Assembly: GCF_000424445.1 (NCBI RefSeq)
Contig: NZ_AUJX01000036.1
Span: forward strand, 1 to 44,926
DNA: 44,926 bases
Origin: Oribacterium sp. NK2B42
Lineage (GTDB): Bacteria > Bacillota > Clostridia > Lachnospirales > Lachnospiraceae
Direction of reading: 5' to 3'
The translations under genes were made by a program, and so were the position numbers. This document shows positions 25,382 through 32,698 of the stretch, piece by piece (the first letter of the stretch is position 1; each line of letters begins with the position of its first letter). Under the pieces are notes generated by a model. It had not been told where the DNA came from and did not search any database. It saw nothing but the letters and a program-made list of their open reading frames with translations.

Positions 25382-26602
25382 TCAGGAGAAAATCTTTACA
25401 AATTTCTTCTTTCCGCGCTGTACTACAACACCTTCCTTAAAGAAGTCCGCTGTGTAGCTTGCCTTTATATCGGAAACCCTTTCTCCTGCAACCGAAACAC
25501 CGCCCTGCTGTATGTTCTGACGTGCTTCGGATCTTGATTTTGTAAGTCCGGAAACTGTGAGAATTCCGCAAATGTCTACAGCGCCGTCTCTGTAATCCTC
25601 AGCCTTAAGTGTGTACTTAGGCATATTCTCACTGTCACTTCCGCTTACAAATATAGCCTTTGCAGCTGAATCGGCCTTGTCAGCCTCTTCCTTTCCGTGA
25701 ACAAGTTCTGTAAGTGAGTATGCAAGTCTCTCCTTAGCCTTATTAAGCTCTGCGCCTTCCCACTTCTCCATCTCCTGAATCTCCGGAAGAGGAACAAAGG
25801 TAAGGAGCTTAAGGCACTTGATTACGTCTGCATCGTCAACATTTCTCCAATACTGGTAGAAGTCATAAGGTGTAGTCTTCTCAGGATCAAGCCATACAGC
25901 GCCGCTTGCAGTCTTACCCATCTTCTTTCCTTCTTTGTTTGTAAGAAGTGTGATGGTAAGGGCATGGGCATCCTTAGCTTCTTTCTTACGGATGAGCTCT
26001 GTTCCGGCAAGCATGTTTGACCACTGATCATCGCCACCGAACTCCATGTTACAGCCGTAATCCTTGAAGAGTCTGTAGAAATCATATCCCTGCATAAGCA
26101 TGTATGAGAACTCAAGGAAGGTAAGTCCCTGCTCCATACGGTTTACATAACATCTTGCACGAAGCATGTCATTTACTGAGAAGCAGGGACCGATCTCACG
26201 CATAAAATCAAGGAAGTTGAGGTTTCTCAGCCAGTCAGCATTGTTTACCAGCATGGCCTTGCCTTCTCCAAACTCGATAAAGCGGCTCATCTGCTTCTTG
26301 AAGCACTCACAGTTATGATCGATCTGCTCAATGGTCATCATGGAACGCATGTCTGAACGTCCGGAAGGATCACCAATCATGGCGGTTCCTCCGCCTACAA
26401 GAGCGATCGGCTTATTGCCGGCTTCCTGAAGACGCTTCATAAGTGTCAGTGCCATAAAGTGTCCGACATGCAGAGAATCAGCAGTCGGGTCAAAGCCTAT
26501 ATAAAATGTAGCCTTACCGTTATTAACGAGATTTTTGATCTCTTCTTCATTTGTCACCTGAGCAATCAGGCCTCTGGCTACCAATTCTTCGTATACTCCC
26601 AT
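25382..26602 (-). CDS. tyrS: Tyrosyl-tRNA synthetase
   Basis: TyrRS charges tRNA-Tyr with tyrosine using ATP. The 406-residue protein is class I: IGFDPTADSLHVGHFMAL holds the HIGH-type motif as HVGH, GGDDQWSNMLAGTELIRK binds tyrosine and ATP, and KMGKTASG is the KMSKS-type loop. The C-terminal 70 residues form an S4 RNA-binding domain (SRSEARQNIQQGGVSVAGERV). GGAG lies 9 nt before the ATG and a promoter lies at 26652-26679. The leader from that promoter is only about 45 nt, too short for a T-box, unlike many Firmicute tyrS genes. Confidence 0.97.
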   Translation of the reverse strand: MGVYEELVARGLIAQVTNEEEIKNLVNNGKATFYIGFDPTADSLHVGHFMALTLMKRLQEAGNKPIALVGGGTAMIGDPSGRSDMRSMMTIEQIDHNCECFKKQMSRFIEFGEGKAMLVNNADWLRNLNFLDFMREIGPCFSVNDMLRARCYVNRMEQGLTFLEFSYMLMQGYDFYRLFKDYGCNMEFGGDDQWSNMLAGTELIRKKEAKDAHALTITLLTNKEGKKMGKTASGAVWLDPEKTTPYDFYQYWRNVDDADVIKCLKLLTFVPLPEIQEMEKWEGAELNKAKERLAYSLTELVHGKEEADKADSAAKAIFVSGSDSENMPKYTLKAEDYRDGAVDICGILTVSGLTKSRSEARQNIQQGGVSVAGERVSDIKASYTADFFKEGVVVQRGKKKFVKIFS

Positions 26603-26651
26603 CGAATCATTCTCCTTTGCAAATAATGTGTGTTCACACTCATATCACCCT

Positions 26652-26679
26652 ATTATACGCAGCATAATTCTAAATGCAA
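26652..26679 (-). promoter_or_regulatory. Sigma-A-type promoter for tyrS
   Basis: On the minus strand TTGCAT (26679-26674) and TATAAT (26657-26652) are separated by 16 nt, giving a start near 26645 and a short leader with no room for a tRNA-sensing element. Confidence 0.65.
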
Positions 26680-26719
26680 ATAAAATCGATACAATACGGC
26701 CAGAGACGGCCTGGTCTTC

Positions 26720-27769
26720 TCAGTCCTCGAATTTTGTCATCTGAACATAATCGTAGACGTTTGAAATGAGGCGCTTGGTGTCATCCCAGCCGATGCAGGC
26801 GTCGGTGATAGACTTTCCGTAAATGTGGTCTTCAACCTTGCAGCTGCCTTCTTCAATGTAGGACTCTACCATGAGACCCTTTACAAAGCCTGCAAGCTCA
26901 GGTGAATACTTACGGGAATGCATTACTTCCTGGGCTATACGGAGCTGCTCCTTGTACTTCTTGGCTGAATTACAATGGTTGGTGTCCACAACTACTGCAG
27001 GATATACAAGTTCTTTTTTGGTATACAGGTTGTAGAGGAGCTTCAGATCTTCATAGTGGTAGTTCGGCATCATCTGACCGTGCTTTGACTGGGCACCTCT
27101 TAAAATGGCATGTGTATAAGGATTTCCGTCCGACTGTACTTCCCACTCGCGGAAGATGAAATCGTGAGCATGCTGTCCTGCATAGATGGAGTTAAGCATT
27201 ACCCCGAAGTCTCCGGAAGTCGGGTTCTTCATACCTGTAGGTACGTCTATGCCTGAAGCCACAAGTCTGTGCTGCTGGTTCTCTACGGAACGCGCACCTA
27301 CCGCAACATAGCTCATAATGTCGCTTAAGTAGCGAAGGTTATCAGGATAGAGCATCTCGTCAGCTGTTGACATACCTGTCTGCTGGAGGACTTCCATATG
27401 AAGCTTTCTGATGGCTGCGATGCCGCCCAAAACATTGGCATCCTTCTCAGGATCCGGCTGGTGGAGCATACCTTTATAGCCCTGTCCTGTCGTACGTGGC
27501 TTGTTTGTATATATACGAGGCACGATCATGATGCTGTCCTTAACCTGATCTGCAATCTCTTTCAGGCGATTGCAGTAATCAAGTACAGGATCCGGATGAT
27601 CTGCAGAACACGGTCCTATGATAAGAAGAAACTTTCGTGAGTCTCCTCTGAATATTGCTTTAATTTCTTCATCTCTTTCCGCTTTTATCTTTGCAAGCTC
27701 TGCCGAAAGCGGAAGCTGCTCCCTGATCTCAGAGCTTGAGGGGAGCTTTGCTCTGAATTCAAATCCCAT
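26720..27769 (-). CDS. 3-deoxy-7-phosphoheptulonate synthase (DAHP synthase, type I)
   Basis: Condenses phosphoenolpyruvate and erythrose 4-phosphate to DAHP, the first step of aromatic amino acid synthesis. The 349-residue protein matches the AroF/AroG/AroH class: LLIIGPCSADHPDPVLDYC (conserved GPCSxH-like segment), PRTTGQGYKG, TDEMLYPDNLRYLSD-like middle, AVVDTNHCNSAKKY with metal ligands, and GSCKVEDHIYGKSITDACIGWDDT near the end. Feedback type (Phe, Tyr or Trp) cannot be read off. AAAGGAG precedes the ATG; a promoter lies at 27925-27953, giving a leader of about 150 nt without an obvious attenuator. Confidence 0.95.
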   Translation of the reverse strand: MGFEFRAKLPSSSEIREQLPLSAELAKIKAERDEEIKAIFRGDSRKFLLIIGPCSADHPDPVLDYCNRLKEIADQVKDSIMIVPRIYTNKPRTTGQGYKGMLHQPDPEKDANVLGGIAAIRKLHMEVLQQTGMSTADEMLYPDNLRYLSDIMSYVAVGARSVENQQHRLVASGIDVPTGMKNPTSGDFGVMLNSIYAGQHAHDFIFREWEVQSDGNPYTHAILRGAQSKHGQMMPNYHYEDLKLLYNLYTKKELVYPAVVVDTNHCNSAKKYKEQLRIAQEVMHSRKYSPELAGFVKGLMVESYIEEGSCKVEDHIYGKSITDACIGWDDTKRLISNVYDYVQMTKFED

Positions 27770-27924
27770 AGGTGTACTCCTTTCAATGCGAGGGTCTTCA
27801 TATCTACCCTTCCCGTGGACTTTTAACCGAATTCATGCCGATGCTTACCGGTCATGACGATTTCCGGAATATTTTTCCGCACCCTACGGATATCGGAAAT
27901 GCAGATAAAAGCCGCATTAGCTGA

Positions 27925-27953
27925 AGTATAGTGCTTATAAGGCATAAAATCAA
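27925..27953 (-). promoter_or_regulatory. Sigma-A-type promoter for the DAHP synthase gene
   Basis: On the minus strand TTGATT (27953-27948) and TATACT (27930-27925) are separated by exactly 17 nt. The resulting leader of about 150 nt contains small inverted repeats such as TTTCCG/CGGAAA but no aromatic-rich leader peptide. The rest of 27770-28081 holds only this promoter and the terminator at 27999. Confidence 0.65.
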
Positions 27954-27998
27954 GTAATAATAAGGTATGAAAACCATAACTTTTATTGAAATGGTACA

Positions 27999-28040
27999 GA
28001 AAAAGCAAGGGATGGGCGACGGCCCATCCCTTGCTTTTTC
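27999..28040 (-). terminator. Strong intrinsic terminator after the SDR gene
   Basis: GAAAAAGCAAGGGATGGGC pairs perfectly over 19 bp with its complement around a 4-nt loop, with A/T tracts in the stem ends on both strands. It lies 42 nt past the SDR stop and upstream of the DAHP synthase promoter. Confidence 0.88.
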
Positions 28041-28081
28041 TTTACATATTGTAACCACCACTTAGGGGGTGATTTTATTTT

Positions 28082-28924
28082 TTAAACACCCAAATATACA
28101 TGGAAGCCGCCGTCGACGGGGAGTACCATGCCGGTGACGAAATCTGAGCCCTTAGGGCTTACGAGGTAAAGGAGAGCTCCTACGAGATCTGAAGGATCGC
28201 CGTACTTCAGCATAGGTGTTGCGTCGATGATGTGCTGTGCACGAGGCTTTGGTGATCCGTCATCGTTGAAGTGGAGAGCATGATTTTGAGTTGTCTGGAA
28301 GAATCCCGGAGCAACTGCATTAACTCTGATGCCGCTCTTTGCAAAGTAGATTGCACACCACTCTGTGAAGCTTGCAACACCTGCCTTACCTGCAGAATAT
28401 CCCGGAATTCTGGTGAGTGGATGATATGCTCCCATAGAGGAAATGTTGACGATGTTGGCATTGTCCTGACCAACCATAACCTCGCCGAAAACCTGTGTAG
28501 GAAGCATGGTTCCGTAAATGTTAAGATCAAGCTCCTTGTGTACATTTTCGAGGTCCATAGTGAACAGTGTGTCTGTTCCCTCTTCTTTCTCGTGATAATG
28601 GTCCTGAGGAACCTGAGCAGCCTTGATAGCACCGCCGGCACAGTTTACGAGGATATTAATGTGTCCCCACTTATCAAGCACTTCCTGTCTTGCAGCAAGA
28701 AGGCTATCCTTGTCAAGAACGTTGGCAGCTACAGCCATAGCCTCACCGCCGTCAGCCTCAATATCAGCAAGTACCTGAGCACCGTTCTCCTTCTTACGTC
28801 CAAGTACCGCAACCTTTGCACCACATTCAGCAAGTGCGCGTGCATACATACCACCGATAACACCGGTACCTCCGGTAACAACAGCAACTTCTCCCGAAAG
28901 ATCAATCTTAAATGGCAATTCCAT
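28082..28924 (-). CDS. SDR-family oxidoreductase, probable D-mannonate (fructuronate) oxidoreductase
   Basis: A 280-residue classical short-chain dehydrogenase: TGGTGVIGG binds NAD(P), NCAGG follows strand 4, and the catalytic set is the serine of NISSMG with YSAGK (Tyr and Lys). The sequence from KIDLSGEVAVVTGG through GFFQTTQNHALHF resembles SDR proteins that replace UxuB in hexuronate breakdown in gut Clostridia, reducing fructuronate to mannonate. That substrate call is an inference and other keto-sugar reductions remain possible. AAAGGAG precedes the ATG at 28924. A FadR-type GntR operator lies at 28946-28964. It is monocistronic with a strong terminator. Confidence 0.85.
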   Translation of the reverse strand: MELPFKIDLSGEVAVVTGGTGVIGGMYARALAECGAKVAVLGRKKENGAQVLADIEADGGEAMAVAANVLDKDSLLAARQEVLDKWGHINILVNCAGGAIKAAQVPQDHYHEKEEGTDTLFTMDLENVHKELDLNIYGTMLPTQVFGEVMVGQDNANIVNISSMGAYHPLTRIPGYSAGKAGVASFTEWCAIYFAKSGIRVNAVAPGFFQTTQNHALHFNDDGSPKPRAQHIIDATPMLKYGDPSDLVGALLYLVSPKGSDFVTGMVLPVDGGFHVYLGV

Positions 28925-28945
28925 GATATTTACTCCTTTATTTGA

Positions 28946-28964
28946 AATATTGTCATACAATATT
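28946..28964. promoter_or_regulatory. Inverted repeat matching a FadR-subfamily GntR operator
   Basis: AATATTG-TCATA-CAATATT, with the centre TTGTCATACAA (28950-28960). It fits TNGTNNNACNA, the known consensus of FCD-type GntR repressors, which include hexuronate regulators such as UxuR and ExuR. It lies about 30 nt before the SDR ATG, where a bound protein would block transcription. The regulator gene is not in the window. Confidence 0.5.
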
Positions 28965-29066
28965 TATATTTTAGCAGATGTAAAAAATAATTGTAGTACT
29001 AATTTCAATGAATTATTCAGCAAATATTTATACAAAGTAACGATTCATATCGGAGATCATATCGTA

Positions 29067-29104
29067 GGAGCCGGAGGGCATCCATTTGAATGCCCTCCGG
29101 CTCC
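29067..29104. repeat. Family B element, 15-bp stem
   Basis: GGAGCCGGAGGGCAT pairs perfectly with its complement around CCATTTGA. The core GGGCATCCATTT spans the end of the left arm and the loop. It begins 8 nt past the stop of the minus-strand response regulator gene and may double as its terminator, though no U run follows. Confidence 0.8.
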
Positions 29105-29111
29105 GGCCGGT

Positions 29112-29900
29112 TTATTCCAACGCACCCTTACTATACTCCGCCCAACTGAACTGATTCATATATTCACCGGTGTACTTCGAGCTTGCGGAATTTCTGTCCT
29201 TTTTCCACTCATAAAGATCGCACTCCATCTTATCGGGAACAACAGCGATGGTTCCCCTCTGGCGAACGATAACATCAGAAAATCCTGCTTCATTTAAAGT
29301 TGACATCATATCTGCACGGAGATTCTGGAGATATGAAGCCTTTCGCTCAGGATTGGCATCATCCTCCCAAAGAACACCCAGAATCTCACCGTTACTGGTC
29401 CTGGCTCCGCACCTGTCGATAAGATATGCAAAAAGCTCCTTTGTCTTATTGTACTGAAAATGAAGAACCTCATTGTTCTTGAACACCTCAAAATTCCCGA
29501 AGGTCTGAACTCTCAGAACATCCTTCTTCTTTCCGGCATCCTCAACAGGATATCTCAGATCTCCTATTTCTTTTTTTATCTTTTCAAGCGTTACCGGCTT
29601 CATGATATAACCGCTGGCATGGAGATCCATAGCATCACCCACATACTCACTGTAACCGGTTGTGAAGATTACATTTATCTTTGGAAAACGTTCTTTTAAA
29701 TGATCGGCAAACTGAAGACCGTTTATATCTCTCATTTCAATGTCAAGAAAAGCTATATCTATGTGCTTCCCTTCCAGTTCCTCTACGGCCTTTAAAGCAT
29801 TCCTGTAAGAATACACCTCCGCGTCAGGTAATGCCTTTTTAATCAGGTCCGTCAGTCCTTCCAATGCTATCTTCTCGTCATCAATAGCAAGCACCTGCAT
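29112..29900 (-). CDS. Response regulator with REC and SARP/OmpR-like winged-helix output
   Basis: A 262-residue regulator. The N-terminal receiver has the acidic pair in AIDDEKIA, phosphoacceptor aspartate in IAFLDIEMRD, TTGYSEY and the lysine in YIMKPV. After a linker, residues 135-235 (FGNFEVFKNNEVLHFQYNKTKELFAYLIDR, then NGEILGVLWEDDANPERKASYLQNLR) match the winged-helix DNA-binding part of SARP/BTAD-type regulators, not the LytTR domain that usually pairs with LytS kinases. It follows the STAS and histidine kinase genes with equal 50-nt gaps, so it is probably the cognate regulator of that kinase. Confidence 0.88.
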   Translation of the reverse strand: MQVLAIDDEKIALEGLTDLIKKALPDAEVYSYRNALKAVEELEGKHIDIAFLDIEMRDINGLQFADHLKERFPKINVIFTTGYSEYVGDAMDLHASGYIMKPVTLEKIKKEIGDLRYPVEDAGKKKDVLRVQTFGNFEVFKNNEVLHFQYNKTKELFAYLIDRCGARTSNGEILGVLWEDDANPERKASYLQNLRADMMSTLNEAGFSDVIVRQRGTIAVVPDKMECDLYEWKKDRNSASSKYTGEYMNQFSWAEYSKGALE

Positions 29901-29950
29901 ATCTGTACCCCTTAATTTAGAATTTTATCTACACCCCTTAAAGACGGTCA

Positions 29951-30229
29951 TCAATCTTCAATAGTCAGAAATCCCGAAAATCCCGTAACATCAAATATCT
30001 CACGAACCGCTTCGGAAACTCCCTTAAGCACCATGGTGCCTGACAATTTATTGATCTGTTTCTGGGCTGAAAGAAGCGCTCTCAAACCTGCAGAACTGAT
30101 ATACTTTGTATTTGTCATATCTATATTAATCTCGGTATTACCGGCTTCGATAAAATCTCTCAGATCCTTATCAAGCTGCGGTGCAGTTTTTCCGTCTACT
30201 CTTTCCATCATTACATAATCTACTGCCAT
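29951..30229 (-). CDS. STAS-domain anti-sigma factor antagonist-like protein
   Basis: A 92-residue single-domain protein of the SpoIIAA/RsbV type. The conserved DMTNTKYISSAGLRALLSA carries the serine (YISSAGL) that anti-sigma kinases phosphorylate. Known family members bind anti-sigma factors when unphosphorylated. No anti-sigma kinase (RsbW/SpoIIAB type) is nearby; instead the gene lies between a LytS-like histidine kinase and its response regulator, so it may modulate one of those. Such a link is inference from gene order alone. Confidence 0.88.
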   Translation of the reverse strand: MAVDYVMMERVDGKTAPQLDKDLRDFIEAGNTEINIDMTNTKYISSAGLRALLSAQKQINKLSGTMVLKGVSEAVREIFDVTGFSGFLTIED

Positions 30230-30279
30230 AACTATTCCGCTCCTTCTTAATGTTTATTGTTTGTTTAAAAATAAGTCTT

Positions 30280-31581
30280 TTAAATATGATACAAAATTTT
30301 ATGATAATTTTCATCCTCTTTTGGTATCACAATGGTGACTGTTGTTCCTACTCCGGGTTCACTTACAATGTTAAGGGAACCTTTGCACTGAAGCTTCAGG
30401 CGTTCACGGACATTTTGTATACCTATATGAGATCTGCCATCATACTCTCTCTTTTCTTCCGTGTAGCCTCCCACACCGTCATCATCCACAACAATCTCAA
30501 ATCTGTCATCATATTCCCGGCTGGAAATCGTAACAGTACCGCCATTGGGAGATTTTCCCACTCCGTATTTCACTGCATTCTCAACAATGGGTTGTACCGA
30601 CAGTGCAGGGAGTTTAAAATCCTTTGCTTCAATGTCATAAACAATGTTCAGATCGTCATCAAATCTCATCTTTTCAAGAGCCAGATAGTTTTTGATGTGG
30701 TCGAGTTCCTTTTCAAAAGGAACCGGCTCCTTAGTCCTTAAGGAATCAAGATTACCACGCAGATAATCAGAAAATTTACCTATGGCTTCCTGAGCCATCT
30801 CCGGATCCTTGGCACAAAGATAATAAATAGCATTAAGGGAATTGTACAAAAAATGCGGCTGTATCTGGCTCATCATGATGGCGAGTCTTTCCTGGGTAAG
30901 AGCATTTTCCTTTTCTTTAAGTTCTATGCTCTGCTGAACATGAATAAAAGTGTATACCATCAACATACTGAGGGTTACGGACAGGTAAATAAAAACCGAA
31001 CCAACGAATGGCATAAGAATCGTCATAGCTACAGCAAATAGCGGCAGCATCATGTAGCCGATTACAGCAATAAAATCAAGAAGCTCCAGATTTTTTCTGT
31101 AAATGATGGTCAACACGAAATCAAAGAAAATAACTCCGGCACCCAGAAGCTGGGAAAACATATATAAAGGTCCGTGTATATATGCCCCGTTTTCAATGTA
31201 GAAAACCTGTCCGTGTATAGGGGATGTCAGCCACATCACAAATCCCAGCACACAAAAGGGTACTCCAAAGTGCCCGATCCATGCCGGCACGATGCACTTT
31301 TCGGAAAGATAAAAATAGATGTAATAGTTAAAAACCGTAACTATAAGGTATAAAAGCGAAACTGAGCTTATGGTAAATATGACATACAGTGTCCTTACCT
31401 TATCATTGTATTCAAGCCACCATGTAAGTGCATCTATGATCAGCATTAAGCTATTGGCGGCAAGTATCAATATGAGACAATAATTTTTTGTGCTTTTTTT
31501 AAAGGTTGTCAGCATTCCCACAAGAAGCACCAATGCTATGCATGTCCCATAGGCTTCCGACCCGACTTTTGCAATCAACAT
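30280..31581 (-). CDS. LytS-type sensor histidine kinase with N-terminal multi-membrane domain
   Basis: A 433-residue kinase. The first 215 residues contain about seven hydrophobic segments (for example CIALVLLVGMLTTF, CLILILAANSLMLII, FVLIFVI-type stretches), like the 7TM histidine kinase N-terminal domain. QIQPHFLYNSLNAIYYLC holds the phosphorylated histidine of the His_kinase family, and PIVENAVKYGVGK, DDGVGG and GIQNVRERL form the ATP-binding domain. Signal is unknown. It starts a three-gene run (kinase, STAS, response regulator) with 50-nt gaps. The start codon ATG at 31581 has only a weak CAGG-type ribosome site. Confidence 0.9.
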   Translation of the reverse strand: MLIAKVGSEAYGTCIALVLLVGMLTTFKKSTKNYCLILILAANSLMLIIDALTWWLEYNDKVRTLYVIFTISSVSLLYLIVTVFNYYIYFYLSEKCIVPAWIGHFGVPFCVLGFVMWLTSPIHGQVFYIENGAYIHGPLYMFSQLLGAGVIFFDFVLTIIYRKNLELLDFIAVIGYMMLPLFAVAMTILMPFVGSVFIYLSVTLSMLMVYTFIHVQQSIELKEKENALTQERLAIMMSQIQPHFLYNSLNAIYYLCAKDPEMAQEAIGKFSDYLRGNLDSLRTKEPVPFEKELDHIKNYLALEKMRFDDDLNIVYDIEAKDFKLPALSVQPIVENAVKYGVGKSPNGGTVTISSREYDDRFEIVVDDDGVGGYTEEKREYDGRSHIGIQNVRERLKLQCKGSLNIVSEPGVGTTVTIVIPKEDENYHKILYHI

Positions 31582-31703
31582 AAGGCTGTACCTGTTCCCG
31601 TTAATCTGTTACTTTAGTATCATTTTGCGGCAGCACAATCGAGATATGATCTGCCGGTAATTCAGCTTTGTAAACCATACTTATATAATACATCATAAAA
31701 AAA

Positions 31704-31766
31704 GAAAAATCGCTTAAGCCAATGGATAATCTTTAAAAGATTCCATAATGACTTAAGCGATTTTTC
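31704..31766 (-). terminator. Long hairpin terminator after the 214-residue hypothetical gene
   Basis: GAAAAATCGCTTAAG pairs perfectly with CTTAAGCGATTTTTC; an inner stem (TGGA/TCCA, ATCTT/AAGAT) extends it to 63 nt. On the minus strand TTTTTTTATG follows. It lies 150 nt past the stop at 31916. The rest of 31582-31915 shows no gene. Confidence 0.75.
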
Positions 31767-31915
31767 CCTATACTCTTCTATCAGGCCGACCTTGGAAAAC
31801 GATTTAACCCACATTCCCATCCAATAAGTGAAAACACAGACCAAATATTGTTATCTGAAGAGGTCTACCGATTTTGAAAGACCTTCCGATACCCCCTAAA
31901 TAATGTACCGGATTG

Positions 31916-32560
31916 TCATATCACCATTTTTTCAGGATTTACAGAAGCTTCGGAAGCTGCCGGAATATAGACATTAACATAATCCTTCCCCGGCGGCATG
32001 TAGGTAACAACCATGTGCTCCTGTTCCTTTGATAAAAAACTGCCTGCCACTTCTCCTCTTGTTACATTCTCGATAAACTCGCAAACCATCTCGTAGTAGT
32101 TCATCTTATTTACCGGACTAAGCTTATAATGATCGATATAGTTCTCACCGTTTATAAAGATCCGTTCAAAAACATCTCTGACGGCACTTGGTGATGTAAC
32201 AAGGTCTCTGCCATTGTCCCCAAAGCAGTTGGTAAATATGTACGAATACATCTCAATGAGATTTAAAGGCATCTTACCAACTTCTTCAACACACCAGAAG
32301 CCAAGCTTCAGCTTCTCTGTATTACTGAAGGGTTCAAATACATATCTCAGAAATTCATCATGCTCCTCAACAGTCTGATACCCCCTCGTGGATCTTCGGA
32401 GATAATCAACAAGCTTAAATCCTTCTGAGTTCTCCGGAAAAATCACTTCCGGCACCATGACGACTCTTATATCAGGTATATTCCGATTATTCGAAGAAAT
32501 GCCGATCAGTTCTTCGGTCTCAGTTTTAACCGGATTTTCAACATCAAAATAAGAACTCAT
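31916..32560 (-). CDS. Hypothetical protein, 214 residues
   Basis: Not recognised. A soluble, acidic protein without a signal peptide or membrane segment. Notable blocks are RSTRGYQTVEEHDEFLRYVFEP, LKLGFWCVEEVGKMPLNLIEMYSYIF and a proline-rich YMPPGKDYVNVYIPAASE near the end. AGGAG lies about 11 nt before the ATG. Codon use and length make it a real gene; it is monocistronic between the kinase operon and nhaC. No function can be proposed. Confidence 0.7.
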   Translation of the reverse strand: MSSYFDVENPVKTETEELIGISSNNRNIPDIRVVMVPEVIFPENSEGFKLVDYLRRSTRGYQTVEEHDEFLRYVFEPFSNTEKLKLGFWCVEEVGKMPLNLIEMYSYIFTNCFGDNGRDLVTSPSAVRDVFERIFINGENYIDHYKLSPVNKMNYYEMVCEFIENVTRGEVAGSFLSKEQEHMVVTYMPPGKDYVNVYIPAASEASVNPEKMVI

Positions 32561-32651
32561 TTTCTTTTTTCACTCCTATAGCGGCATGATACAACATGAA
32601 ATATCACAAAAGAGTCACACTTTTGATAAATTTTTAATCAATTATGACTGC

Positions 32652-32681
32652 AAAAAGGCGGTGCATTTCTGCACCGCCTTT
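32652..32681 (-). terminator. Intrinsic terminator after nhaC
   Basis: AAAGGCGGTGCA pairs perfectly with TGCACCGCCTTT around TTTC, 18 nt past the nhaC stop; the minus strand continues with a short T tract. Confidence 0.85.
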
Positions 32682-32698
32682 GGACAAAACACCTTTAT

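Noticed and set aside
26603-26719. tRNA-sensing leader for tyrS
   Set aside because: A good promoter lies only about 75 nt from the start codon, leaving too little leader for a T-box.
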